Shown: positions 1 through 8,069 of the stretch, piece after piece
Numbering within the stretch: position 1 is the stretch's first letter
How the letters are laid out: each line of letters starts with the position of its first letter
Assembly (NCBI GenBank): GCA_041393535.1
Contig: JAWKJY010000003.1
Location: 248,001-312,000, forward strand
Length of the DNA: 64,000 nt
DNA from: JAWKJY01 sp041393535
GTDB lineage: Bacteria; Actinomycetota; Thermoleophilia; Gaiellales; Gaiellaceae
Direction of reading: 5' to 3'
The notes under the pieces: generated by a model
Databases searched by the model: none
What the model was told of the DNA's origin: nothing
What the model saw: the letters and a program-made list of their open reading frames with translations, nothing else
Translations under genes and position numbers: made by a program

Positions 1-425
1 GCGCCGCAGCCGGTGCTCGTCTGCCCGCTGAAGAACTGCGTCAACGCGGGCGCGTAGTCGGCCCCGAGCTGCGGCAGCTCCGCGCTCCAGTACGCCTGCA
101 CGCTGTTGACGACCGCGACCAGCCGGCAGTCCTGTCGCTCGTTCGCGTCCGCCCCCGTCTGGCAGGCGGTCTCGACCTCGCTCGGGCCGGACGGCGCCGC
201 CGTCCCTGCGCCCTGGCCCGCGGTCTGGTCGATCAGGTTCCCGAGGTCGCCGCCGAGGCCCCCGCCGCCGCCGCTGAGGGTGAGCACGAGCGCGATCACG
301 ATGCCGATCAGCCCGAGCCCGCCCCCGCCGATGGCCGCACCACGCCCGCCGACGGGCCCCATCCGCCTGCCGCGCACGTCCTGGACCTGCGACGTGTCGA
401 GCCTGGCGTCCTTCCGGATCCGCAC
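1..425 (-). CDS. YpfJ-family putative neutral zinc metallopeptidase, N-terminal part
   Basis: The gene runs off the left edge; only about 141 N-terminal residues are present. A GTG start at 425 follows a strong purine-rich ribosome binding site (GAGGAGGGGG). The visible part has a charged N-terminus with a V-R-G-R-R-M motif, a Gly-rich stretch, one membrane segment at about residues 36-56, a low-complexity Gly/Pro linker, and then the beginning of the conserved domain (V-Q-A-Y-W, then F-F-S-G-Q-T-S-T-G-C-G). That order matches the YpfJ/neutral zinc metallopeptidase family, a membrane-anchored protein with an extracytoplasmic HExxH domain. The HExxH itself would lie outside the window, so peptidase activity cannot be checked here. 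Family assignment is fairly sure, function is not. Confidence 0.75.
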   Translation of the reverse strand, partial: MRIRKDARLDTSQVQDVRGRRMGPVGGRGAAIGGGGLGLIGIVIALVLTLSGGGGGLGGDLGNLIDQTAGQGAGTAAPSGPSEVETACQTGADANERQDCRLVAVVNSVQAYWSAELPQLGADYAPALTQFFSGQTSTGCG

Positions 426-494
426 CGTCCCCCTCCTCTCGAGACGGAGCGACTATAGCCCGGCGCGCGCGCCCGCCCGACGATCCCTTCCGTC

Positions 495-522
495 CTGACC
501 TACGGTCGGCGGTTCCTAGAAT
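495..522 (+). promoter_or_regulatory. rnz promoter, leaderless type
   Basis: CTGACC at 495-500 and TAGAAT at 517-522 are separated by 16 bases, a good -35/-10 pair. The GTG of rnz begins 7 bases after the -10, so transcription should start at or next to the start codon. Confidence 0.6.
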
Positions 523-528
523 CCCCGG

Positions 529-1530
529 GTGGACCTGGACGTCGTCTTCCTCGGCACGGCCGGGTCGGTGCCGACGGCGCAGCGCGCCCCGGCGAGCGTC
601 CTCCTCCGCCGCGGCGGCGACCGCCTGCTGATGGACTGCGGCGAGGGGACGCAGCGCCAGCTCCTCCGCTCGTCGGTCGGGCTGGTCGAGCTCGACGACG
701 TGCTCCTGACGCACTTCCACCTCGATCACGTGCTCGGCCTGCCCGGGATGCTGAAGACGTTCGCCCTGCGCGGCCGAGAGCTGCCGCTGACCGTGCACGG
801 CCCGCGCGGCCTGCGCGACCTGTTCGGCGCGCTGCGGCCGCTGCTCGGCCGCCTGCCGTACCCGCTCACCCTCGTCGAGCTCGAGCCCGGCGAGGCGATC
901 GAGCGGGCCGGGTGGCGCGTCGAGGCCTTCGCGGTCGAGCATCGCAGCGTCGCGCTCGGCTACGCGCTCGTCGAGGAGGCCCGCCCCGGCCGCTTCGATC
1001 TGGATGCGGCGCGTTCCCTCGGCGTGCCCGAGGGGCCGCTCTGGGGCGCGCTGCAGCGCGGCGAGTCCGTGACGACGCCGACGGGAGACGTCGTCGAGCC
1101 GTCCCAGGTGCTCGGCGAGGCGCGCGCCGGCCGACGCGTCGTCGTGACCGGCGACACGCGCCCGACGCGGTCGGTGCTGGAGGCCTCGATCGGCGCCGAC
1201 GTCCTGATCCACGAGGCCACCTTCTCGGAGGAGGAGCGCGAGCGGGCGATCGAGACCGCGCACTCGACCGCGGCGGAGGCCGCCGAGATGGCCCGCCTCG
1301 CCGGCGTCGACCTGCTCGCGCTGACGCACGTCTCGAGCCGGTACTTCGGCAGCGAGCTCGCCCGCGAGGCACGGGCGGTCTTCCCGGAAACCGTCGTGCC
1401 GCGCGACTTCGACGTGATCGAGGTGCCCTTCCCCGAGCGAGGGCGGCCGACGCTCCATCGCGGCGCCGCCTCGGGGCGCCCTGCCGGGTCGCAGGATCCA
1501 CCCGCGCCTGCGGACGGCGCCGCCGGCTGA
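529..1530 (+). CDS. rnz: ribonuclease Z (tRNA 3'-end processing endonuclease)
   Basis: A metallo-beta-lactamase-fold nuclease that cuts the 3' trailer from tRNA precursors in the cytoplasm. The zinc-binding HxHxDH motif is at residues 62-67 (T-H-F-H-L-D-H) after the N-terminal F-L-G-T-A-G strand. Later ligands appear as V-V-T-G-D-T-R and L-I-H-E-A-T-F, followed by A-H-S-T-A-A-E-A-A and L-T-H-V-S-S-R-Y, all typical of RNase Z. At 333 residues it is slightly longer than the usual 305-315, the surplus being a Gly/Ala/Pro-rich tail after about residue 305. The start is the GTG placed just behind the -10 box. It faces away from the metallopeptidase gene and may lead a short run with the next three genes. 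Confidence 0.9.
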   Translation: MDLDVVFLGTAGSVPTAQRAPASVLLRRGGDRLLMDCGEGTQRQLLRSSVGLVELDDVLLTHFHLDHVLGLPGMLKTFALRGRELPLTVHGPRGLRDLFGALRPLLGRLPYPLTLVELEPGEAIERAGWRVEAFAVEHRSVALGYALVEEARPGRFDLDAARSLGVPEGPLWGALQRGESVTTPTGDVVEPSQVLGEARAGRRVVVTGDTRPTRSVLEASIGADVLIHEATFSEEERERAIETAHSTAAEAAEMARLAGVDLLALTHVSSRYFGSELAREARAVFPETVVPRDFDVIEVPFPERGRPTLHRGAASGRPAGSQDPPAPADGAAG

Positions 1531-1578
1531 GCCCGACCGGTGCGACAATCACCGTGACGTCGGCGAGGAGGGATCGCG

Positions 1579-1803
1579 ATGACCAGGCTCGTGCAGCTGA
1601 TGGTGGCCGGGGACGTGGCCGAGGCCGAGGAGGTCGAGGCCGCGCTCGTCGCCGCCGGGATCGCCTACGAGATCGAGCGGGCCGTCGAGGGAACGTCCGC
1701 CGACGTCGGCGACGCGCCCCAGCGGGTGCTCGTCCCCGAGTCGTCGCTCGAGGCGGCCCTCCAGGCCGTCGAGGAGCTCGGCGAGCCCGACGGGCTCGAC
1801 TGA
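1579..1803 (+). CDS. DUF2007-like small protein
   Basis: A 74-residue acidic protein with an ATG start after GGAGGG. The pattern (strand, helix of the type A-E-A-E-E-V-E-A-A-L-V-A-A-G-I, strand, then V-L-V-P and a second helix A-A-L-Q-A-V-E-E-L) matches the small ferredoxin-like DUF2007 fold, named putative signal-transducing protein in databases. No catalytic residues are evident and the biological role is unknown. It lies 49 bases after rnz and 7 bases before the racemase gene, so co-transcription with the latter is likely. Confidence 0.6.
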   Translation: MTRLVQLMVAGDVAEAEEVEAALVAAGIAYEIERAVEGTSADVGDAPQRVLVPESSLEAALQAVEELGEPDGLD

Positions 1804-1810
1804 GGCGGCG

Positions 1811-2842
1811 GTGACGTCGTCCGCCGACCCGGCCGCCGCCGGGCGCCTCGTCGTCTCGACCGCCGACTACCACACGGCCGGCGAGCCGTTCCGCATCGTC
1901 TCGGGCGGCGTCGGCCCGATCCCCGGAGCGACGATCCTCGCGAAGCGCCGCTTCGCGGCTGAGCGCCTCGACCGGGTGCGCCAGCTGCTCGTGAACGAGC
2001 CGCGCGGCCACGCCGACATGTACGGCTGCTTCGTCACCGACCCGGTCGACGACGGCGCCGACCTCGGCGTCCTCTTCTTCCACAACGCGGGCTACTCGAC
2101 CGCCTGCGGCCACGGGACGATCGCGCTCGTGACCTGGGCGATCGAGAGCGGCGTCGTCCCGGCGGTCGAGCCGGAGACCCGGGTGACGGTGGACGCGCCG
2201 TCCGGCCGGCTCGAGACCGTGGCGCGCGTCGAGGCGGGCCGCGTCCGCTCGGTGCGCTTCCGGAACGTCCCGTCCTTCGTGCGCGAGACGGCGATCCGCC
2301 TGGACACCTCGGTCGGCCCGCTCGACGTGGACGTCAGCTTCGGCGGCGCGTTCTACGGCAGCGTCCCGGCGGCGCAGGCCGGTCTGGCCGTCGAGCCGAG
2401 CGTGCTGCCCCGGCTGATCGCGCTCGGGCGCGAGGTCAAGGCGCTGCTCGAGGCGCGCGGGCCGGTCGAGCACCCGCTCGAGCCCGAGCTGCGCGACGTC
2501 TACGGCGTGATCTTCCACGAGCGCCTGGCCGCGGGGCCGCCGCTCGTCCACCGCAACGTGACGATCTTCGCGGACGGCGAGGTCGACCGCTCTCCCTGCG
2601 GCAGCGGGACGTCGGCCCGGCTCGCGCTGCTCGACGCGTCGGGCGAGCTCGCGCGCGGGGCGGCGCTCGAGCACCGCAGCATCGTGGACTCGGTCTTCCG
2701 CGGCCGGGTCGTCGGCGGCGCCGAGGTCGCGGGCCTGCCTGCGGTGCTGACCGAGGTCGAGGGCAGCGCCCACCCGACGGGGCACCACACGTTCGTGCTC
2801 GACCCGGACGACCCGATCGGGACGGGCTTCCTCCTGCGGTGA
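1811..2842 (+). CDS. proline racemase / 4-hydroxyproline 2-epimerase family protein
   Basis: A 343-residue member of the PLP-independent proline racemase family, which moves the alpha-proton of proline or hydroxyproline using two cysteines. Both are present: Cys99 in Y-S-T-A-C-G-H-G and Cys263 in S-P-C-G-S-G-T-S-A. Retention of the second Cys (Thr in trans-3-hydroxyproline dehydratases) argues for a racemase or epimerase. The substrate (L-proline or trans-4-hydroxy-L-proline) cannot be fixed from sequence, and no hydroxyproline catabolic genes adjoin. The GTG start lies 7 bases after the preceding stop. The stop overlaps the GTG of the methyltransferase gene (GTGA). Confidence 0.85.
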   Translation: MTSSADPAAAGRLVVSTADYHTAGEPFRIVSGGVGPIPGATILAKRRFAAERLDRVRQLLVNEPRGHADMYGCFVTDPVDDGADLGVLFFHNAGYSTACGHGTIALVTWAIESGVVPAVEPETRVTVDAPSGRLETVARVEAGRVRSVRFRNVPSFVRETAIRLDTSVGPLDVDVSFGGAFYGSVPAAQAGLAVEPSVLPRLIALGREVKALLEARGPVEHPLEPELRDVYGVIFHERLAAGPPLVHRNVTIFADGEVDRSPCGSGTSARLALLDASGELARGAALEHRSIVDSVFRGRVVGGAEVAGLPAVLTEVEGSAHPTGHHTFVLDPDDPIGTGFLLR

Positions 2843-3566
2843 GCGATCACTTCGCGTCGGTCGCGGGCCGCTACGACGCGCTGCGCCCGGCCGACGAGGC
2901 ATGGCAGGAGGTGGCCGACGCGATCTGGGCGGACGGCGACCTGCGCGGCCAGCGGGTGCTGGACGTCGGGTGCGGCACGGGGCGGCTCGCCGCCGAGCTG
3001 GCCCGGCGCGGCGCGCGGGTGTGGGGGGTCGACGCCTCGCCCGAGATGCTCGAGCGGGCCCGTGCGCGGGCGCCGCGCGGGGTCGGGGTCAAGCTCGGCG
3101 CGGCGGAGCGGCTGCCGTTCAAGGACGGCTGGTTCGATCGTGCGGTCATGCGCCTGGTGGCCCATCTCGTCGACCGGGAGCGCGCGTTCGCGGAGCTCGC
3201 CCGCGTCCTGGCGCCGCGCGGCCGTGCGGTGGTCGCAACGTTCCTGCCGGAGCACGTGACCGGCTGGTGGGGCGTGCGCTGGTTCCCGGGGGTGGTCACG
3301 ATCGATCTGGCGCGCTTCCCGCCGCCGGGCGAGCTGGCCGGGGAGCTCGAGCGCGCCGGGTTCGCCTCGGTCGCGTGGCGCGCGCTCGTGGTCGAGGGCG
3401 CCCTGACGCGCGAGGAGGCCCTCGAGCGGCTGCGCGGCCGCTTCATCTCGACGCTCAGCCTGCTGCCGGAGGATGACCTCGCTGCCGGCATCGAGCGCGC
3501 CGAGCGGGAGCTCCCGAGCGCGTCACGACCGCCCAGCACTGGGCGATCGTCGTCGCGTCCCGCTAG
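2839..3566 (+). CDS. class I SAM-dependent methyltransferase (one-base frameshift near the 3' end)
   Basis: A methyltransferase of the Methyltransf_11 type. The SAM-binding loop L-D-V-G-C-G-T-G is at about residues 41-48, an acidic residue (V-D-A-S-P-E-M) ends strand 2, and the post-motifs E-R-L-P-F-K-D and L-A-P-R-G follow. Substrate unknown. Near 3513-3517 the frame breaks: restoring one G (CCGAGCG to CCGGAGCG) continues the protein as E-R-V-T-T-A-Q-H-W-A-I-V-V-A-S-R and stops at 3566, the length expected for the family. Uncorrected, the frame would run to 3768 through low-complexity residues. It starts on a GTG overlapping the racemase stop. The frameshift is probably a sequence error, one of five in this window. 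Confidence 0.75.
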
Positions 3567-3704
3567 GGCGCGGCGTCGGGCCACGGGCGCGGGGGCCGTG
3601 CGTGCGCCGTCGACGCGCGCTCGCGACCGGCGTCGCCACGCGTGGCGGCGCGCGGCGGTCGGGTCCCGTCCGGCGGGAGTGCGGGGCTGCCCGTTCCCGA
3701 CGGT

Positions 3705-3833
3705 CGTGGACGAACCGGCACACGATCGGCGCACTCCCGCGACGGACCCGTGCGCGCGTCGGCGCTAGGCTCGTTGCCGGCGGCACGTGGACCCCCCAAC
3801 CCAAGGGCGGGCGTCCGGCCCGGGGACACGTCC
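3705..3833 (+). repeat. intergenic element, copy 1
   Basis: Related to 40232-40362 and 62124-62255. Shared blocks in order: CGTGGA, ACGATCGG (3722-3729), a small hairpin (GCGCAC ... GTGCGC, 3730-3755), GCGCTAGGCTCG (3763-3774), and a segment with GTGGxCCCCCC. The common order points to homology; the function is unknown (promoter cassette, small RNA or decayed repeat). Confidence 0.45.
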
Positions 3834-3863
3834 ACCGGGGACACGTCCCGGACGGACATGTCC
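3824..3863. repeat. three GGACAYGTCC palindromes at 15-bp spacing
   Basis: GGACACGTCC at 3824-3833 and 3839-3848 and GGACATGTCC at 3854-3863: a 10-bp near-perfect palindrome repeated at exactly 15 bp. One further copy (as GGACGTGTCC) lies at 62246-62255. This could be a tandem operator or a REP-like sequence. Confidence 0.55.
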
Positions 3864-4067
3864 CGCCTGGCGGCGCGTGAGGGGCGGGGCGGCGGCGCGC
3901 GTTGGTCACACGCCCGGGGCCCGGCTGCTCGCCCGGGCATCCGCGTGCGCGACCTTCTCGCCGCGTCAGCCCTTCAGGCGCAGAGGGCTGGGCCACGCGC
4001 CGGCCCTTCGCGCGGCCCCGCGCGCCCCGAGAGCGGCCGGCGACCCGGCGCCGTCCATGCGCTGCGC

Positions 4068-4118
4068 TACTCTCCTCGAGGCACGTCCTTTAACCCGGTC
4101 CTGCGAGGCCGGAAAGGA
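4068..4118 (+). promoter_or_regulatory. pyr promoter -10 and PyrR-binding leader hairpin
   Basis: TACTCT at 4068-4073 is the likely -10. Just downstream TCCTTT (4086-4091) can pair with AAAGGA (4113-4118), and CCGG (4095-4098) with CCGG (4109-4112). The enclosed GGTCCTGCGAGGCC (4097-4110) matches the known PyrR-binding loop consensus. The closing arm AAAGGAG is itself the pyrR ribosome binding site, 7 bases before the ATG. PyrR bound with UMP would thus hide the ribosome binding site, that is, translational autorepression as described for mycobacteria. No terminator hairpin follows the loop. Confidence 0.85.
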
Positions 4119-4125
4119 GTCACGT

Positions 4126-4707
4126 ATGGCTGCCCTGGAACCACGGGGAAAGCTCCTGCTCGACGGAGAGTCGCTGCGGCGCACGGTCGCCCGCATCGCC
4201 CACGAGATCGCGGAGCGCAACCCCGACCTCGACCGCGTCGCCCTGATCGGGATCCACACCCGGGGCGTGCCGCTCGCACAGCGGCTGCGGCGCCTGATCG
4301 AGGAGTTCACCGGCGTCGACGTCCACTTCGGGACGATCGACATCACCTTCCACCGCGACGACCTCTACGTCCGCGGCAGCGAGGCCCCGCTCAGCCCGCA
4401 GCCGATCGTGAAGGCGACGCGGCTCGACTTCGCGCTCGAGGGGATGACCTGCATCCTCGTCGACGACGTCCTGTTCACCGGCCGCACCGTCCGCGCCGCC
4501 ATCGAGGCGCTGTTCGAGTACGGCCGCCCCGCCAAGGTACAGCTCGCCTGCCTGGCCGACCGTGGCCACCGCGAGCTGCCGATCCGCCCCGACTACGTCG
4601 GGAAGAACCTGCCGACCTCCCGCCGCGAGCGCATCCAGGTGCAGCTGCTCGAGGTGGACGAGGTCGACCGCGTCCTGCTGCTCCCGGAGGGTGACACGAA
4701 TGGCTGA
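4126..4707 (+). CDS. pyrR: pyrimidine operon regulator PyrR (uracil phosphoribosyltransferase fold)
   Basis: 193 residues, a type I phosphoribosyltransferase fold whose main job is to bind the pyr mRNA leader in response to UMP/UTP; many homologues also have weak uracil phosphoribosyltransferase activity. The PRPP-binding motif is C-I-L-V-D-D-V-L-F-T-G-R-T, and the N-terminal I-G-I-H-T-R-G-V-P-L-A and the G-T-I-D-I-T-F-H-R-D-D-L segments are PyrR-specific. The ATG at 4126 follows AAAGGAG, which is buried in the PyrR hairpin. Its last codons overlap pyrB by 8 bases, so translation of the two is probably coupled. Confidence 0.95.
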   Translation: MAALEPRGKLLLDGESLRRTVARIAHEIAERNPDLDRVALIGIHTRGVPLAQRLRRLIEEFTGVDVHFGTIDITFHRDDLYVRGSEAPLSPQPIVKATRLDFALEGMTCILVDDVLFTGRTVRAAIEALFEYGRPAKVQLACLADRGHRELPIRPDYVGKNLPTSRRERIQVQLLEVDEVDRVLLLPEGDTNG

Positions 4708-5707
4708 CACCGCCCGCGTCCGTCCGCTCCTGCGCGACGAGCTGCTCCCGCCCGACCGCCCGCCGCGGCGGCACCTGATCTCGATCGGCGACCTGACGCG
4801 CGGCGACGTCGAGCGGCTGCTCGGCCTGGCGCGCACGTTCGCCCGCTCGCTCGACCGCGACGTCAAGAAGCTTCCGACCCTGCGCGGCCGCACGGTGATC
4901 AACGTCTTCGCCGAGGCCTCGACGCGCACGTCGTCGAGCTTCGAGCTGGCCGCGAAGCGGCTCTCCGCCGACGTGATGTCGCTCAAGGCGTCCGGCTCCT
5001 CGATCGAGAAGGGCGAGTCGCTGAAGGACACCGCGCTGACGCTCAGCGCCTACGACCCGGACATCGTCGTCATCCGCCACCCGCACATCGGCGCGCCCTA
5101 CCTCGTCGCCGAGCACACCCGCGCCCACGTCGTCAACGCCGGCGACGGCAAGCACCAGCACCCGACGCAGGCGCTGCTCGACCTGTTCACGCTCGAGGAG
5201 GAGTTCGGCGCGATCGACGGGCTGCACGTCGCGATCGTCGGCGACGTGCTGCACTCGCGGGTCGCGCGCTCGAACGTCCAGGCGCTCGTCCTGATGGGCG
5301 CGCGGGTCACCCTGGTCGGCCCGCCGGCGCTGATCCCGCGCGGGATCGAGGCGATGGGCTGCGAGATCACCTACGACATCGAGGCGATCCGCTCCGCCGA
5401 CGTCGTCTACGTCCTGCGGATGCAGAAGGAGCGGATGCTCGCGGGCGCCAACTACGTGCCCTCGCTGCGGGAGTACACGGCGCGCTGGGGCGTCACCGCC
5501 GACCGGTTGCGCCCCGGCCAGCGGGTGATGCACCCGGGTCCGATGAACCGCGGCGTCGAGATCGACGGCGCGGTCGCGGACGCGGCCGAGTCGCTGATCG
5601 TCCGTCAGGTGCGCAGCGGGCTCGTCACGCGCATGGCCGTCCTCTACGACCTGATGACGCACGGGCCGATCGCGGTCGAGGTCGAGAAGATCGAGGAGGT
5701 GGCCTGA
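4700..5707 (+). CDS. pyrB: aspartate carbamoyltransferase, catalytic subunit
   Basis: 335 residues. It condenses carbamoyl phosphate with aspartate, the first committed step of pyrimidine synthesis. The carbamoyl-phosphate loop appears as F-A-E-A-S-T-R-T-S-S-S-F, with V-I-R-H-P-H-I-G-A-P, the K-H-Q-H-P-T-Q-A-L-L-D motif, and the C-terminal H-P-G-P-M-N-R-G-V-E-I loop. The ATG at 4700 follows GGAGGG, overlaps the pyrR stop by 8 bases and excludes an out-of-family N-terminal extension. No pyrI regulatory subunit is present; the stop overlaps pyrC by one base. Confidence 0.95.
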   Translation: MADTARVRPLLRDELLPPDRPPRRHLISIGDLTRGDVERLLGLARTFARSLDRDVKKLPTLRGRTVINVFAEASTRTSSSFELAAKRLSADVMSLKASGSSIEKGESLKDTALTLSAYDPDIVVIRHPHIGAPYLVAEHTRAHVVNAGDGKHQHPTQALLDLFTLEEEFGAIDGLHVAIVGDVLHSRVARSNVQALVLMGARVTLVGPPALIPRGIEAMGCEITYDIEAIRSADVVYVLRMQKERMLAGANYVPSLREYTARWGVTADRLRPGQRVMHPGPMNRGVEIDGAVADAAESLIVRQVRSGLVTRMAVLYDLMTHGPIAVEVEKIEEVA

Positions 5708-7011
5708 TGGCGATCGCCACCGCACGCCAGCTCCTCTTCTCGCGCGAGCGCCAGCCCGTCGACATGGTGATCGGCGGCGCGCGCGTCGTCGACCCGGTCG
5801 AGGGGATCGACGCGGCGCTCGACGTGACGGTCGAGGCCGGGATCGTCACGCGGATCGAGCCGGCCCGAGCGACCCGCTCGAACCTCCTGCTCGCACCGGC
5901 GTTCGTCGACCCGCACGTCCACCTGCGCGTCCCCGGGCGCGAGGACGAGGAGGACGTCCAGACCGGGACGCGCGCCGCGGCCGCCGGGGGCTTCTGCGCG
6001 ATCCTCGCGATGCCGAACACCGACCCCGTCGTCGACTCGGCGGCGGTGCTCGGCTCGCTGATCGAGCAGGCGGAGCTCGAGGCCGACGTGCCCGTCGGCT
6101 TCCTCGCGGCGATCACGAAGGGCCTCGCCGGCGAGGAGCTGACCGAGATGGTCGAGCTGGCCGAGACGGGCGCGATCGCGTTCACGGACGACGGCAAGCC
6201 CGTCCGCTCCGCAGGCCTGATGCGGCGCGCGCTCCAGTACGCCGGCGCGGCCGGCCGCGTGCTCGCGCTGCACGAGGAGGAGCCGACGCTGACGATCGGC
6301 GCGCACATGCACGAGGGCGCCGTCTCGGCCGAGCTCGGGATCGGCGGCTACCCGTCGATCGCCGAGAGCGTGATGGTCGAGCGCGACATCGCGCTCGCGG
6401 CCTACGAGAGCCGCCCGATCCACCTGCAGCACCTCTCGGCGCGCGAGTCGGTCGAGGCGCTGCGCCGCGCGCTCGCCGCGGGCGCGCCGGTCACCGGCGA
6501 GGTCTCGCCGCACCACCTCTGCCTGACGGACGAGGCCGTCCGCTCGCTCGACACGAACCTCAAGATGAGCCCGCCGCTGCGGGCGGAGGTCGACCGGCAG
6601 GCGCTGATCGCCGCGCTGCGCGACGGCACGATCGCCGCGATCGGCACCGACCACGCGCCGCACGCGCGCCACGAGAAGGAGACGCCGTTCGAGGAGGCGC
6701 CGAACGGCGTCACCGGCCTCGAGACGGCGTTCGCGTCGATCTTCACGCGGCTCGTCCTCCCGGGCGTCCTGCCGCTCGAGACGGTGCTCGAGCGGATGAG
6801 CGCGGGGCCGGCGCGCATCTTCGGGCTCGAGCCGCCGCGGATCGCCGTCGGCGCGACCGCGAACCTCGTGCTGATCGACGTCGAGGCCGCCTGGCGGGTC
6901 GAGGAGGCGCGCTTCCGCTCGCGCTCGACCAACTCGTGGCTGCTCGGCGAGACGCTGCGGGGCGACGTGAAGCTGACCGTGGCCGACGGCCGCCTGGCGT
7001 TCGCCTCGTGA
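5707..7011 (+). CDS. pyrC: dihydroorotase
   Basis: 434 residues, a type I amidohydrolase that cyclises carbamoyl aspartate to dihydroorotate. The metal site is visible: H-V-H in D-P-H-V-H-L-R, further histidines in L-A-L-H-E-E-E and I-H-L-Q-H-L-S-A, and the catalytic Asp in I-G-T-D-H-A-P-H. The segment A-M-P-N-T-D-P is characteristic. The start ATG shares a base with the pyrB stop (TGATG). The stop overlaps the GTG of carA. Confidence 0.94.
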   Translation: MAIATARQLLFSRERQPVDMVIGGARVVDPVEGIDAALDVTVEAGIVTRIEPARATRSNLLLAPAFVDPHVHLRVPGREDEEDVQTGTRAAAAGGFCAILAMPNTDPVVDSAAVLGSLIEQAELEADVPVGFLAAITKGLAGEELTEMVELAETGAIAFTDDGKPVRSAGLMRRALQYAGAAGRVLALHEEEPTLTIGAHMHEGAVSAELGIGGYPSIAESVMVERDIALAAYESRPIHLQHLSARESVEALRRALAAGAPVTGEVSPHHLCLTDEAVRSLDTNLKMSPPLRAEVDRQALIAALRDGTIAAIGTDHAPHARHEKETPFEEAPNGVTGLETAFASIFTRLVLPGVLPLETVLERMSAGPARIFGLEPPRIAVGATANLVLIDVEAAWRVEEARFRSRSTNSWLLGETLRGDVKLTVADGRLAFAS

Positions 7012-8069
7012 GCGCCCGCGGCTACCTCGTCCTCGAGGACGGCACCGTCTTCCCCGGCCGCTCGGTCGGCGCCCAGGGCGTCGCGCTCGGCGAGGCCGTC
7101 TTCACCACGGGCATGAGCGGCTACCAGGAGGTCGCGACCGACCCGAGCTTCGCCGAGCAGCTCGTCGCGTTCACCGCGCCGATGGTCGGGAACTACGGCG
7201 TCGCCGAGCAGCGCGGCGAGTCGGACCGCGCCTGGGCCCGCGCGGTGCTGATGCGCCGCGCCGGCGGCGACGACTGGTGCGGCTGGCTCGACGCGCGCGG
7301 CGTCGTGGCGCTCGAGGAGGTCGACACCCGGAGCCTCGTCACGCGGCTGCGCGACCGGGGCGCGATGGCCGCCGCCGCCGTCGCCGACGGGACGCCGGTC
7401 GAGGAGGCGCTCGCGCTCGTCCGCGCGCGGCCGTCGATGGCGGGTCGCGCGCTCGTCGCGTCCGTGTCGACGCCCGAGCCGGTCGAGCTGGGGGAGGGGG
7501 ACGTCCACGTCGCCGTGCTCGACTACGGGTGCAAGCGCTCGATCGCCCGCCGCCTCGCGGCCACGGGCGTGCGCGCGACCCTGCTCCCGCACGACACCCC
7601 CGCCGACGAGGTGCTCGCGGTCGGCGCCGACGGCGTCCTGCTCTCGAACGGGCCCGGCGACCCGGCGGCCCTCCCCGCCGAGGTGGAGGTCGTCCGCGAG
7701 CTGCTCGGGCGGACGCCGATCCTCGGCATCTGCCTCGGCCACCAGCTGCTCGGGCTGGCAGCCGGCCTGACGACGACGAAGCTCCCCTTCGGCCACCGCG
7801 GCGCGAACCACCCGGTGCTCGAGACGGAGACGGGCCGCGTGCTCGTGACGAGCCAGAACCATGGCTTCGCCGTCGAGCAGGGCGCCGAGGGCGACGCGCG
7901 CGTGACGCACCTCTCGCTCTACGACGGGACGGTGGAGGGGCTCGAGCTGCCCGGGGAGCGGGCCCACTCGGTCCAGTTCCACCCGGAAGCCGGCCCCGGC
8001 CCGCACGACGCCTGGCCGATCCTGGCCGGCTGGGTCGAGGAGCTGCGCGAGGCGGTCGTCCGTGCCTAG
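7008..8069 (+). CDS. carA: carbamoyl-phosphate synthase small (glutaminase) subunit
   Basis: 353 residues. It hydrolyses glutamine and channels ammonia to CarB. The N-terminal CPSase small domain opens G-Y-L-V-L-E-D-G-T-V-F-P-G and carries the T-G-M-S-G-Y-Q-E motif. The class I amidotransferase domain has the nucleophile Cys242 in G-I-C-L-G-H-Q, and the His-Glu pair in F-H-P-E-A. The GTG start forms a GTGA overlap with pyrC. Slightly short for the family (about 360-390) because several loops are trimmed, but all catalytic residues are present. Confidence 0.94.
   Translation: MSARGYLVLEDGTVFPGRSVGAQGVALGEAVFTTGMSGYQEVATDPSFAEQLVAFTAPMVGNYGVAEQRGESDRAWARAVLMRRAGGDDWCGWLDARGVVALEEVDTRSLVTRLRDRGAMAAAAVADGTPVEEALALVRARPSMAGRALVASVSTPEPVELGEGDVHVAVLDYGCKRSIARRLAATGVRATLLPHDTPADEVLAVGADGVLLSNGPGDPAALPAEVEVVRELLGRTPILGICLGHQLLGLAAGLTTTKLPFGHRGANHPVLETETGRVLVTSQNHGFAVEQGAEGDARVTHLSLYDGTVEGLELPGERAHSVQFHPEAGPGPHDAWPILAGWVEELREAVVRA

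Larger units (their letters stand above)
3567..4067. other. 500-bp non-coding region upstream of the pyr operon
   Basis: No convincing coding frame on either strand: open frames here give only Arg/Pro/Ala-rich low-complexity translations. It holds a repeated intergenic element at 3705-3833 with a promoter-like TAGGCT at 3766-3771, and three 10-bp palindromes at 15-bp spacing at 3824-3863. The rest is GC-rich with many short palindromes. Confidence 0.6.

Noticed and set aside
3567..4085. Protein-coding gene between the methyltransferase and pyrR
   Set aside because: All frames are Arg/Pro/Gly low-complexity, no start codon follows a promoter box at the right distance, and the region contains repeats.
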